This document shows positions 7,799 to 15,501 of a DNA stretch of 21,212 nucleotides, in pieces (position 1 is the stretch's first letter; each line of letters opens with the position of its first letter). The notes below the pieces were generated by a model that saw nothing but the letters and a program-made list of their open reading frames with translations, did no database searches and had not been told where the DNA came from. The stretch comes from Sterolibacterium sp964500605 (lineage in GTDB: Bacteria; Pseudomonadota; Gammaproteobacteria; Burkholderiales; Rhodocyclaceae): positions 1-21,212 of the forward strand of contig CAZCOS010000039.1 of assembly GCA_964500605.1 (NCBI GenBank). Reading direction: 5' to 3'. Both the position numbers and the translations under genes were made by a program.

Positions 7799-8968
7799 AT
7801 GACCTCCGGCGAATCCGCATCCCCTACCAGCAACCCTGTCGGTCGCCTCGTCAACCGTTTCATCCCTCCGACCCTGCGCACCGACCCGGATGTTTTCAAC
7901 CGGGCCCAGATTCTCGTTGCCTCGATGCTTTGTCTGGTAGCGGGTGCGATGAGCGCGCTGGTCATGATCCTCCTTTCGGATTTCCCATGGCGTTCCAATG
8001 TTCTGGCTTCGATGCTAATCCTCCCGGCTTCGGGATGGTTTGCCTATACCCTCCGTCATCTTCGGCTCAACGGTGATTACAAGCTGGCCAGCCAATCCAC
8101 CATTCTCGTCATGCTCGCCATCATCGTTGGCGGCATCCTTCTTTCCGGCGGTCCGGCGGTTTCACCCGCCGTGCAGCTTCTTGTGATCCCTCCCTTGACG
8201 GCCTATTTCTTCGGGGGGCGGGTATTGGGCAAGCAGACCGTCATTGCAACCCTGTTTGTCGTTCTGGCCTTCACCTTTGCCCGATTTTCAGGTGTTTCCT
8301 TTCTTCAGACTGTGCACACCGCCGACAAGATGAATATCCTGAATTTCGTGGTCACTTTTCTGAATCTCACCGTGATCTCGATGATGGCTTTCATTTACGA
8401 ATACACGGCCGCCGTGCTCAAACGTGAACGCGATGCAGAGCGGGAAAATTACATGCGCCTGGCCAAAACCGATCCGCTGACCGGGCTGGCCAATCGACGC
8501 AATTTCGATGCCCAGCTTCAGGAACGCATGACACAGTACGGCGCAGAAAGCCCGCAACGCCGCTTCGCGCTCGGCTACCTGGATCTGGATGGGTTCAAGC
8601 CCATCAATGATCTGCATGGCCACGCCGTGGGTGATGAGGTGCTGCGTGCCATCTCCGACCGGCTGCGTGCTGTTTTGCGGGGCTCCGATTTCGTGGGTCG
8701 GCACGGCGGTGATGAATTCATGGTGATGCTGGACACGCCCGGTGATCAAAAGATGCTGGAAATGATGGCTGAACGGATTCTTTCGACCATTGCACAACCA
8801 ATCACGACCTCAGCCGGTGAAGTGCGTGTCACCGGCAGCCTGGGCTTTGCCCTTTTCCCCCTGGATGCTGACGAAATCGAAGCCTTGAAGCGTTCCGCCG
8901 ATACGGCCATGTACGAGGCCAAGCGAAATCGGGGTAGCTGGAAGCTCTACCGCTCGCAAACAGATTAG
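7799..8968 (+). CDS. Membrane-anchored diguanylate cyclase (GGDEF)
   Basis: It makes cyclic di-GMP from two GTP at the inner membrane. The protein is 389 aa. Residues about 36-203 contain five or six hydrophobic segments (near 36-60, 66-84, 102-118, 124-141, 146-163 and 181-203) with no recognisable soluble sensor domain. The GGDEF domain begins at DPLTGLANRRNF (225-236), has LDLDGFKPIND, and an intact GGDEF active site at 303-307. The product-inhibition I-site RxxD is present as RGSD (294-297), exactly five residues before GGDEF. No EAL domain follows. The ATG at 7799 has no Shine-Dalgarno, since the 9-bp repeats lie directly upstream; the N-terminal residues still look coding. Its stop codon overlaps the convergent norD stop by 4 bp. 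Confidence 0.95.
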   Translation: MTSGESASPTSNPVGRLVNRFIPPTLRTDPDVFNRAQILVASMLCLVAGAMSALVMILLSDFPWRSNVLASMLILPASGWFAYTLRHLRLNGDYKLASQSTILVMLAIIVGGILLSGGPAVSPAVQLLVIPPLTAYFFGGRVLGKQTVIATLFVVLAFTFARFSGVSFLQTVHTADKMNILNFVVTFLNLTVISMMAFIYEYTAAVLKRERDAERENYMRLAKTDPLTGLANRRNFDAQLQERMTQYGAESPQRRFALGYLDLDGFKPINDLHGHAVGDEVLRAISDRLRAVLRGSDFVGRHGGDEFMVMLDTPGDQKMLEMMAERILSTIAQPITTSAGEVRVTGSLGFALFPLDADEIEALKRSADTAMYEAKRNRGSWKLYRSQTD

Positions 8969-10827
8969 CTTGGCCGTGTCAGCTGAGAATAAAGCAGAGG
9001 CAGACGGCGCGCGAGTTCTTCGGGGTGACGCAAGACGAGAAAGCCGCCCGGCCCGAAGAGGTGAGGCAGGTAATCCGCCCCTTCCCGGTCAATCGTCAGA
9101 CAAAAAGGCTGTATCCCCATTCGCCGCGCTTCGATCAGGCTCATGCGGGTATCCTCGATTGCGTAACGGCCCTCGTAGGCATCGATGTCGGTTGGCTTGC
9201 CGTCCGAAAGAATCAGCAGCAGTCGCTGGGCCTGGCTTTGCGCTTCCAGTAGTGTTGTTGCGCGACGAATCGCAGCACCCATACGCGTGTAATAACCCGG
9301 CCGCAGGCTGGCGATCCGGCCACGGTGGCTTGCATCGTAAGGCGCATCGAAGGGTTTGATTTCGTGAAAGCGCACATGGCCGCGTTTGAGCGAGGAAAAT
9401 CCATACAGGGCAAAAGGGTCGCCACAGGCTGACAGGGCTTCCGAGAACAGCATCATGCCATCCCGGATGGCGTCGATGACGCGCAGATTGTCGGCAATTC
9501 CCGCATCGGTCGAAAGAGAAAGATCAGCCAGCAAAAGACAGGATAGTGCCCTTTCCTGACGGTTGCGCGCCAGATAAGCAGGCATGCCGCCCGCGTGACC
9601 GGCGCGACGGTCGGCATGGGTCCGGACGCAGGCATCGATATCAAGCTCTTCCCCTTCGCTCTGGTTTTTTTGCCAGCGACGTGCCGGCATAAGGGCCGAG
9701 AACTGGGAACGCAGGCGACGAGCGGCAAGCTGGAGATGCTCGGGCAGGGGAACGGACACGGCTTCACGGGCCTGCATCATCTGAAGGCGACACCAGTCCC
9801 GTTTCATCTGGCGTTTTTTCCAGTCCCACTCCGGCAGAGGGATGCCCTCCCCCACAAACTGGTCGTCTTCCGCCGCAGAAGGCAGATCGAGATCGAAACG
9901 GATCTTGCTGGCCACGGCCTTGTCGTCTCGGGCCAGGGTCAGCTTGTCCATGTTCTCGGCCTTGCTGGCGGCATCAGGGTCCGGGTCTTCATCCGTATCC
10001 CGATTGACCTTGACGTATTCCGCCCAGGACAAAAGACTTTCGGCACGGAACATGAGGATGAAGGGGGATTCATTTTCCGGCATGTCGGTGCGTTCGGCCT
10101 GCTGACGCTTGTTGCTGCCCTGCTGCTCCTCGCCACCGTTGTGCTCGGGAGTTTCATTGGCCTTGCGTCGGGCCGTGCGGGTCAAAGTATCGTCAGGGGC
10201 AGGACGCAACCAGAGTGGAACGGGCTGGATGTCGGCCGCTTTCTTGCGTGTGAGAGGAGGCAGGTTGTCGACCGTACCGGGGTGTAGCAGGGCCTGGCGT
10301 ATCGCTTCTTCACGCTGGGCTTCGTCCGCCGGTAATCGGGCGGGAGGTATACGCAGGGCCAGCGTGGCTTCGACCAGCCGCTTGTAGCGCGGCAACAATC
10401 CGGGAAAATCACGCAGAACGGTCAGCGTGGCCTGCTGGTTGGTCTTGAGCCAGTTCCGGTTTGCGAACTCCTCTTCCGCTTCGGGATGACGCGCGGCCAG
10501 GGCGGCCAGCCAGAAATAAAGGTCGCGGTTGAGGGGCTTTTCGGGAAAAAGTGCAAGGCTTGGCGGAAGGTGAAGGGTTTCGGCATCCCGGGCCGCTTGA
10601 GCGATACGATCTCCCGTGTGGGCCAGACGCTGAAGAAAGCGACGGCGTCCCGTGTGATGCAGATCAGCAGCCGGTGCAACGCGCAAGCCGGCGTCGCCGC
10701 CAAAGGCACGGAACAGCAAACCCACGGCGCGTTCGACTTCTTCAAGCGCGACCGCCGCCTGGGGATATTCCCTTTGTGCTGCCCGGCTGATGAAACGATG
10801 CCAAAGCCCGCCGATGTACTCTTCCAT
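8965..10827 (-). CDS. norD: Nitric oxide reductase activation protein NorD (VWA domain)
   Basis: NorD works with the AAA+ protein NorQ to activate the NorCB nitric oxide reductase, probably during insertion of the non-haem iron FeB; it is cytoplasmic. The 620-aa protein has a helical N-terminal region, a hydrophilic acidic linker (about 225-330) and a C-terminal VWA domain (about 428-610). The MIDAS metal site is intact: DLSLS (D435, S437, S439), a Thr near 514 and LSDG (D542). Length is normal for NorD. The ATG at 10827 is the earliest possible start, because an in-frame TAG lies one codon upstream. It is the last gene of the nor cluster, 45 nt after the 141-aa gene. Its TAA overlaps the TAG of the convergent cyclase gene and no terminator is visible. 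Confidence 0.95.
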   Translation of the reverse strand: MEEYIGGLWHRFISRAAQREYPQAAVALEEVERAVGLLFRAFGGDAGLRVAPAADLHHTGRRRFLQRLAHTGDRIAQAARDAETLHLPPSLALFPEKPLNRDLYFWLAALAARHPEAEEEFANRNWLKTNQQATLTVLRDFPGLLPRYKRLVEATLALRIPPARLPADEAQREEAIRQALLHPGTVDNLPPLTRKKAADIQPVPLWLRPAPDDTLTRTARRKANETPEHNGGEEQQGSNKRQQAERTDMPENESPFILMFRAESLLSWAEYVKVNRDTDEDPDPDAASKAENMDKLTLARDDKAVASKIRFDLDLPSAAEDDQFVGEGIPLPEWDWKKRQMKRDWCRLQMMQAREAVSVPLPEHLQLAARRLRSQFSALMPARRWQKNQSEGEELDIDACVRTHADRRAGHAGGMPAYLARNRQERALSCLLLADLSLSTDAGIADNLRVIDAIRDGMMLFSEALSACGDPFALYGFSSLKRGHVRFHEIKPFDAPYDASHRGRIASLRPGYYTRMGAAIRRATTLLEAQSQAQRLLLILSDGKPTDIDAYEGRYAIEDTRMSLIEARRMGIQPFCLTIDREGADYLPHLFGPGGFLVLRHPEELARRLPLLYSQLTRPS

Positions 10828-10872
10828 GTTCTATCCGATCAGGAATTCCGCCACGACAAAAGACGAGAGGAA

Positions 10873-11298
10873 TCAGTCACTTTTCATGCCAATCAGCGGA
10901 TAGACATACTCCCGGCCGGCAATGGCACGCGAAAGGCCAAATACGCCGAGCAGTACCAGCGTGGAATGGATGCAGGTGAAATAGAGAATGACGACGACCC
11001 AGGTCCATTGCCAGTGCAGCCCACCCAGCAAAATGAACAGCGCACTGCAGATCACCAGCAAAGCCCCGCCCCAGAGGCTGACGAAGAAGGTCTGTTCGAT
11101 ATGACAGCGAGCCAGACGACCGGATTGCGCGCGGTAATACCAGCGCAGCCAGACGAGAATCAGAAAGGAAACACCGGGCAGAAGCAGAAGATTGGCCAGA
11201 AAAAGACTTTCCGCAGTGACGGCGAGCACCTGATCGAATTCCTCACGCTCGGTCAGGAGCTCGTCATCCGGCAAATTATTTCTCGCTTCATCGGGCAT
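10873..11298 (-). CDS. Small membrane protein of the nor cluster, function unknown
   Basis: A 141-aa protein lying between norQ (4-nt gap) and norD (45-nt gap). A charged N-terminus (1-28) is followed by three hydrophobic segments near 31-50, 72-92 and 95-116. The C-terminal stretch GLSRAIAGREYVYPLIG loosely resembles the end of DUF4870-type proteins, where a helix is followed by a G-E-x-Y-x-YP motif. The HIEQTFF stretch before the second helix fits the same comparison. This is a remote resemblance from memory, not a proven family. I see no Cys pairs or haem-ligand pattern. Placement inside the activation-gene pair suggests a role in NorCB assembly, perhaps as a membrane partner of NorQ/NorD, but that is inference. 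No strong Shine-Dalgarno is present, so translation may be coupled to norQ. Confidence 0.85.
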   Translation of the reverse strand: MPDEARNNLPDDELLTEREEFDQVLAVTAESLFLANLLLLPGVSFLILVWLRWYYRAQSGRLARCHIEQTFFVSLWGGALLVICSALFILLGGLHWQWTWVVVILYFTCIHSTLVLLGVFGLSRAIAGREYVYPLIGMKSD

Positions 11299-11302
11299 GA
11301 TT

Positions 11303-12100
11303 TCAGCGTCCGAAAGTGGCCAGGATGACTTCCATCAGGGCTTCGATGATCTCGTGATCGTCCGAAAGACTTTCAACCAGCGCGCTGCGACAGGCGACGA
11401 TAGGATCGACACCATTGCGGATCAGCACGGCTGCGTAGACCAGCAGGCGGGTACTGGGAACTTCTTCGAGATCGACATCCTTGAGATTGCGCAGGCTGCG
11501 GCCAATGGAAACGAGACGTTTGGCGGTCATTTCATCGCAACCCGTCTCGCTGCGGAGAATGGCTTCTTCCCGGGCTGCTGCCGGAAAATCGAAACTCAGG
11601 GCCACGAAACGCTGGCGCGTTGATGGCTTCATGCTTTTCATGAAGTTTTGGTAGCCCGGATTGTAGGAAACGACCAGCATGAAGCTGTCCGGGGCTTGCA
11701 GGACTTCACCCGTGCGGTCGATGGGCAGCGTCCGTCGATGATCGGCGACCGGGTGGATGACGACGGTCGTATCCTTTCGGGCTTCGACTACTTCATCGAG
11801 ATAGCAGATCCCGCCTTCCCGAACGGCACGGGTCAGGGGGCCGTCGCTCCAGTAGGTTGCCCCGCCTTCGCCAATGAGATGTCGCCCGATGAGATCCGCC
11901 GCCGTCAGGTCATCGTGACAAGCAACGGTAAAGAGTGGTAAGCCAAGGCGAGCGGCCATGTGGGCCACGAAACGGGTCTTCCCCACCCCGGTCGGCCCCT
12001 TGATGAGCAAGGGCAAACGGTTACGCCAAGCCTGTTCGAAAAGCTCGATTTCATTGGCCGCAGCCTCGTAATAGGGAATGTCGGTTGAGGGCTTGTTCAT
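11303..12100 (-). CDS. norQ: AAA+ ATPase NorQ (CbbQ/NirQ/NorQ family)
   Basis: A 265-aa MoxR-like AAA+ chaperone that pairs with the VWA protein NorD to activate nitric oxide reductase. Walker A is GPTGVGKT (35-42) and Walker B ICYLDEV (98-104, with D102 and E103). The sensor-1 region reads VVSYNPGYQ, followed by KPSTRQRFVAL, all typical of the CbbQ/NorQ family. Length is normal. The close relative CbbQ activates Rubisco, but the nor neighbours decide for NorQ. It follows norF after a 184-nt gap, unlike the tight spacing of the other genes, so an internal promoter is possible. No Shine-Dalgarno stands before the ATG (CCCCAGCCCTTGCC). Confidence 0.95.
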   Translation of the reverse strand: MNKPSTDIPYYEAAANEIELFEQAWRNRLPLLIKGPTGVGKTRFVAHMAARLGLPLFTVACHDDLTAADLIGRHLIGEGGATYWSDGPLTRAVREGGICYLDEVVEARKDTTVVIHPVADHRRTLPIDRTGEVLQAPDSFMLVVSYNPGYQNFMKSMKPSTRQRFVALSFDFPAAAREEAILRSETGCDEMTAKRLVSIGRSLRNLKDVDLEEVPSTRLLVYAAVLIRNGVDPIVACRSALVESLSDDHEIIEALMEVILATFGR

Positions 12101-12284
12101 GGCAAGGGCTGGGGAGAAGATCGAAAGAGTAGGCTAAGGCGTCAAGCCTGAATCATGAAGGATAAAGAATGAAGGATGGAGCGCAAAAACCGGAATTCTG
12201 GAGGAAATGCCTGGCGGCCAATATATCAGAGGCAACCCCCACTAGCTGCAACGCTTCTGCGACACAGAACGCCCAGTTTCAGGA
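12101..12284 (-). promoter_or_regulatory. norF-norQ spacer with a possible internal promoter and a 9-bp direct repeat
   Basis: This is the largest spacer inside the nor cluster (184 nt). On the minus strand TTGACG (12145-12140) matches five of six -35 bases, but the hexamer 17 nt downstream (GATCTT) is poor. TATATT further upstream is a -10-like hexamer without a good partner. ATGAAGGAT occurs twice, at 12155-12163 and 12169-12177 of the plus strand. No TTGAT-N4-ATCAA box and no stable hairpin is seen. Confidence 0.25.
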
Positions 12285-12557
12285 TTAGTGCATGCTGAAA
12301 TAGAAGGCGATGCCGATGGCCGCAACGACAAGCAGCAACCACAACAGGATGATCATGCGCCAATGCAAGGCCGCGTGTCGCAGACCCATGAATTCATCAG
12401 CCACCCACCAGCCTTTGATGCCGGCCAGTGCCAGGAGGATGGCGGCCGTCATGGGGCCGTGCGCACCCTGCTCACCAAGAAACCAGGTGATGAAGGTTGC
12501 AACCAGCAAGGCTGCAAAAGTCAGATCTAGTGTGCGTGTATTCATTTTTGTATTCAT
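12285..12557 (-). CDS. norF: NorF-like small membrane protein (cytochrome oxidase subunit IV-like)
   Basis: A 90-aa protein with three hydrophobic helices (near 11-27, 33-50 and 67-88) and the motif GIKGWWVADEFMGLRHA between the second and third. This is the pattern of prokaryotic cytochrome oxidase subunit IV/NorF proteins, which support full nitric oxide reductase activity without carrying redox centres. The ATG at 12557 has a GAGGAGA Shine-Dalgarno 6 nt upstream. It begins 11 nt after the norE stop, so the two are translated from one message. A second in-frame Met occurs at residue 5 but lacks the ribosome site. The symbol rests on position after a NorE-type gene; the protein itself could be called COX4-like. 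Confidence 0.85.
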   Translation of the reverse strand: MNTKMNTRTLDLTFAALLVATFITWFLGEQGAHGPMTAAILLALAGIKGWWVADEFMGLRHAALHWRMIILLWLLLVVAAIGIAFYFSMH

Positions 12558-12568
12558 TTCCGGTCTCC

Positions 12569-13201
12569 TCAGCGCATGACATAAACAAGGGGAAAGAGGA
12601 TGAGCCAGACCAGGTCGACCATGTGCCAGTAACTGGCTCCGGTTTCCATGCCGTGATGGTCAGCCGCGCTGTAGCCACCCTGTCGGGTTTTATTCCAGAC
12701 CGCGCCAAGAATGATCATGCCGAGGATGACGTGCATGAAATGAAAGAAAGTCAGGGCCAGGTAAAAGAAATAAAAAGTGTTGGTGGCCAGATCGATGCCC
12801 TGCGAAAACTTGTCGGAATACTCCATCACTTTGACCACGAGAAAACCGCCACCACACAGAATGCCGGCCATCAGCAGCCGTGCAGAAAGTTTCGTCTGAT
12901 CCACCTTGATGGCGGCAACGGCGCGCGCCACACACCAGCTGGCGGTCAGCAGAAAAACGGTGTTGAGCGCACCGGAGTTGCGATCGAGGGTGAGCTGCCC
13001 GCTGTCGAACAGTTCGATGTTGCGCGCACGAACAATGGCATAGGCGGTGAAGAAAATGGCAAAGACCAGCAGTTCGGACCAGATGAAAATCCAGATGGCC
13101 AGGTCACCAGGCAAGTTGTTCTTCGAGGAATGCACAGTGCCATTCGCGGCCACTTCGGAAGAGGTTAGCGTTTCTGGCGTGGATGACGTCGTACTCATCA
13201 T
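12569..13201 (-). CDS. norE: NorE, cytochrome c oxidase subunit III-like protein
   Basis: A 210-aa membrane protein of the haem-copper oxidase subunit III family. After a polar N-terminus (1-30) come five helices (near 33-56, 78-97, 107-126, 141-163 and 187-208). Typical subunit III features are PGDLAIWIFIWSELLVFAIF in the first helix, KVMEYSDK after the third, FYFFYLALTFFHFMHV in the fourth and YWHMVDLVWLILFPLVY at the end. In nor clusters this protein is NorE, which improves NorCB function but is not catalytic. The start has two adjacent ATGs (13201 and 13198); GAGGTG seven nt upstream of 13201 favours the first. It is separated from norB by two hairpins, which may lower its expression. Confidence 0.92.
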   Translation of the reverse strand: MMSTTSSTPETLTSSEVAANGTVHSSKNNLPGDLAIWIFIWSELLVFAIFFTAYAIVRARNIELFDSGQLTLDRNSGALNTVFLLTASWCVARAVAAIKVDQTKLSARLLMAGILCGGGFLVVKVMEYSDKFSQGIDLATNTFYFFYLALTFFHFMHVILGMIILGAVWNKTRQGGYSAADHHGMETGASYWHMVDLVWLILFPLVYVMR

Positions 13202-13226
13202 GGTTTTTCACCTCTGGAAGAAGAAA

Positions 13227-13245
13227 CCCCGGCACGAGGCCGGGG
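13227..13245 (-). terminator. Terminator-like hairpin between norB and norE
   Basis: CCCCGGC (13227-13233) and GCCGGGG (13239-13245) form a perfect 7-bp GC stem with a 5-nt loop, extendable by GAA/TTC past one mismatch. On the minus strand it is followed by TTTCTTCTT, so it resembles a partial rho-independent terminator. It lies 25 nt before the norE start and could attenuate read-through from norCB into norE. Confidence 0.6.
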
Positions 13246-13255
13246 CTTCAGGGTT

Positions 13256-13280
13256 GCGGCGCATAGGGGGTATGCGCCGC
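13256..13280. repeat. Perfect 10-bp inverted repeat just after norB
   Basis: GCGGCGCATA (13256-13265) and TATGCGCCGC (13271-13280) enclose a loop of five G (plus strand). It starts 15 nt after the norB stop codon in the direction of transcription and is followed 10 nt later by the terminator-like hairpin. Lacking a T-run of its own, it is more likely an mRNA-stabilising or REP-like element than a terminator. Confidence 0.75.
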
Positions 13281-13295
13281 TAGGGGAAACACACT

Positions 13296-14669
13296 TCAAG
13301 CCTTGGCGGCTTCGCCACCCTTAAAGAAGCTGCAAAGGTAGACGATCAAGCCAATCAGGAAGATAACACCGCTCCATTCACGCATCCAGTAGAACAGCAT
13401 GACCTGATCCTGCGCGTCCATGAAGGACAAGGGCGTTTCAGAAATACGCTGTAACCAGACTTGCAGGATACCTGCCGCGGTGAGGAAGAGCGTGATGAAG
13501 ACCATGGCGATGGTCATCAGCCAGAAGCCCCACATTTCCATGACCTGAGCCGAATTGCTGTTGGCTGCACGGCCACGCAGGATGGGCATGGCGTAGGAGA
13601 TCATCGTCAGCACGACCATGGCATAAGCACCGTAGAACGCCATGTGACCGTGGGCTGCGGTGATCTGCGTGCCGTGGGTGTAGAAGTTCACCGGTGCCAA
13701 GGTATGCAGGAAGCCCCACACGCCCGCACCCAGGAAGGCCATGACGCCCGTACCCAGTGCCCACAAGGTTGCAGCCTTGTTGGGGTGCTCGCGACGGCGA
13801 CGGTTCACCATGTTGAAGGCAAACAGGGTCATGGCGAAGAAGGGGATGGGCTCCAGCGCGGAGAAGACCGAACCAATCCACTGCCAGTATTCCGGCGTGC
13901 CGATCCAGAAATAGTGGTGCCCCGTTCCCAGCAGACCCGAGATCAGGGTCAGTGTCACGATGACGTACAGCCACTTTTCGATGATTTCACGGTCCACTCC
14001 GGTGATCTTGATGAGCACAAAAGCCAGGATGCCGCCGAGAATCAGTTCCCACACGCCTTCCACCCAGAGGTGAACCACCCACCACCAGTAGAATTTGTCA
14101 CGCACGACGTTGTGCGGATTGTAGAAGGAGAAGAGGAAGAAAATTGCCAGCCCCCAAAGACCGATCAACAACACGGTCATGATGGAGGTCTTGCGGCCCT
14201 TCAGAACCGTCATGGTGAGGTTGTACAGGAAACCCAGGGCCACAATGACGATACCAACCTTGGTGATGAGTGGCTGTTCCAGGAACTCTCGTCCCATGGT
14301 AGCCAGCAGATCATTACCGGTGAGCTCCGCCAGCTTGGCATAAGGCAAGGACAGGTAGCCGACAATGGTCAGCGCGCCCGCAACCAGGAAAATCCAGAAC
14401 AGTGCCAGCGCAAGTTTCGGGCTGTGCAGTTCGGTTTCTGTTTCTTCAGGCACCATGTAATAGGCAGCACCCATGAAGCCGAAGAGTAGCCAGACGATCA
14501 GCAGGTTGGTATGCACCATCCGTGCGATGTTGAAGGGAATCGCCGGAAACAGAAAGTCCCCGATGACATACTGAAGACCCATGATCAGGCCGAAAATGAT
14601 TTGTCCGGTAAAGAGGCCAAGCGCAGCGATGAAATAGGGCTTGGCAACCGATTGGGATGAATATTGCAT
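13296..14669 (-). CDS. norB: Nitric oxide reductase large subunit NorB
   Basis: Catalytic subunit of the cytochrome c-dependent nitric oxide reductase (2 NO to N2O and water) in the inner membrane. It is 457 aa with about twelve helices and no quinol-oxidase N-terminal extension, so it is the cNor type. The metal ligands are all present: H53 (MVHTN) and H342 for haem b, H340 for haem b3, and H200, H251 and H252 for the non-haem iron FeB. Glutamates typical of NorB replace the oxidase tyrosine site: E204 and E208 in WVEGVWELI, and E273 in LEPIPF. Numbering runs seven below Pseudomonas aeruginosa NorB. The ATG at 14669 has a strong GAGGAGAGGA Shine-Dalgarno inside the 18-nt gap after norC. Confidence 0.98.
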   Translation of the reverse strand: MQYSSQSVAKPYFIAALGLFTGQIIFGLIMGLQYVIGDFLFPAIPFNIARMVHTNLLIVWLLFGFMGAAYYMVPEETETELHSPKLALALFWIFLVAGALTIVGYLSLPYAKLAELTGNDLLATMGREFLEQPLITKVGIVIVALGFLYNLTMTVLKGRKTSIMTVLLIGLWGLAIFFLFSFYNPHNVVRDKFYWWWVVHLWVEGVWELILGGILAFVLIKITGVDREIIEKWLYVIVTLTLISGLLGTGHHYFWIGTPEYWQWIGSVFSALEPIPFFAMTLFAFNMVNRRRREHPNKAATLWALGTGVMAFLGAGVWGFLHTLAPVNFYTHGTQITAAHGHMAFYGAYAMVVLTMISYAMPILRGRAANSNSAQVMEMWGFWLMTIAMVFITLFLTAAGILQVWLQRISETPLSFMDAQDQVMLFYWMREWSGVIFLIGLIVYLCSFFKGGEAAKA

Positions 14670-14687
14670 GTTGGTCGTCCTCTCCTC

Positions 14688-15116
14688 TTAACCTTCGACG
14701 TTAGGCGGCCATTTGGCGGTATTGATTTCAGACATGTACTTGAAGAAAGCGGTCAGCTCGTCAAGTTCCTTGTCGGTGAAATTGAACTGCGGCATCTGGC
14801 GACGACCCGGTGTTCCGGTCGGCTGTGCCTTGATCCAGGCCTTGATGAAATCCGGGCCACGACGGACATAAACATTACCCAGCTCCGGCGCAAAATACGC
14901 ACCTTCGCCCAAAAGTGAATGGCAGCCGATGCAATTATTGGTTTCCCACAGTTTCTTGCCGGCAATGACCTCCGGCGTCAATGCAGCCCGGTTGTCACGA
15001 CCGGGTAGCGACTGCTCTGTTTGATACGCGAGAGCCAGAAACATCAGGAAGAAGAACATCGTCCCCCCGTAAAAGATGTTTCGGGCCATCGACGTGGTGA
15101 AAGTACCTCCGCTCAT
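14688..15116 (-). CDS. norC: Nitric oxide reductase cytochrome c subunit NorC
   Basis: Membrane-anchored monohaem cytochrome c that passes electrons from soluble donors to NorB. The 142-aa protein has one N-terminal helix (about 14-32), which remains as an anchor, and a periplasmic cytochrome domain. The haem attachment site is CIGCH (C62, C65, H66) and the probable sixth ligand is M108 in RRQMPQF. GEGAYFAPELGNVYVRRG is characteristic of NorC. The ATG at 15116 has AAGGGAG five nt upstream. It is the first gene of the nor operon and lies about 100 nt downstream of a perfect FNR/DNR-type box. Confidence 0.97.
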   Translation of the reverse strand: MSGGTFTTSMARNIFYGGTMFFFLMFLALAYQTEQSLPGRDNRAALTPEVIAGKKLWETNNCIGCHSLLGEGAYFAPELGNVYVRRGPDFIKAWIKAQPTGTPGRRQMPQFNFTDKELDELTAFFKYMSEINTAKWPPNVEG

Positions 15117-15190
15117 CTCGTCTCCCTTGAGTTAAATAAATGGTTGAATGATTTTGAAAAAAACAGAAACAGCCGGATTTCCGCCGCCAG

Positions 15191-15196
15191 ATATTA
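15191..15196 (-). promoter_or_regulatory. Candidate norC promoter -10 element
   Basis: TAATAT on the minus strand begins 21 nt after the edge of the FNR-type box. Transcription would begin near 15184, placing the centre of the box at about -40.5, close to the -41.5 of class II FNR/CRP-type activation, and leaving a leader of about 68 nt. GATAAT (15201-15196) overlaps it and is a nearer consensus match but with worse spacing. There is no -35 element, as expected for an activator-dependent promoter. Confidence 0.55.
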
Positions 15197-15217
15197 TTAT
15201 CCTGCAAAAAAGATACA

Positions 15218-15231
15218 TTGATGCAGATCAA
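15218..15231. promoter_or_regulatory. Perfect FNR/DNR/NNR-type binding box
   Basis: TTGATGCAGATCAA matches the FNR-type consensus TTGAT-N4-ATCAA at every conserved base. DNR and NNR regulators, which respond to NO, recognise the same motif, so the sequence alone cannot say which protein binds. It lies about 100 bp upstream of the norC start and fits activation of the nor operon under low oxygen with NO. It is symmetric, but no good gene begins on its other side. Confidence 0.85.
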
Positions 15232-15501
15232 CAAATAATTATGGTCGCCTCACCGGAAGCACACAAAAATTGCATCCAGCCCAGCAATGGCCAGACATAT
15301 TACCTTCGATAGCCTACGAAAGCAATAGAAAAAAAACATCTTCTTGCTTAAGCGCGTACTGAAGAAATGAGCGAGGCGGATGCAGACGAAGACGCACAGC
15401 GCGCAGGCGTTCGAGACCTATCAAATAGACAGGCGATGGAGTCTGCACCGGGCAACGCAGCAATGCGCCGTCGGAGCCATTTTCTTAAAGGCTTTCTTAA
15501 T

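Noticed and set aside
7747..7998. Minus-strand frame ending in a Cys-rich repeated KGC peptide
   Set aside because: The peptide repeat is only the translation of the 9-bp DNA repeat; the rest overlaps the cyclase N-terminus in antisense.
9595..11328. Plus-strand frames of 230 and 280 codons opposite norD and the 141-aa gene
   Set aside because: Antisense shadows with no recognisable domain; the minus-strand genes are well supported.
13461..14489. 342-codon plus-strand frame opposite norB
   Set aside because: His/Gln/Glu-rich translation, fully antisense to norB, which has all metal ligands.
15117..15240. Sigma-54/NorR promoter for norC
   Set aside because: No GG-N10-GC (-24/-12) element was seen upstream of norC, while the FNR-type box and -10 spacing fit well.
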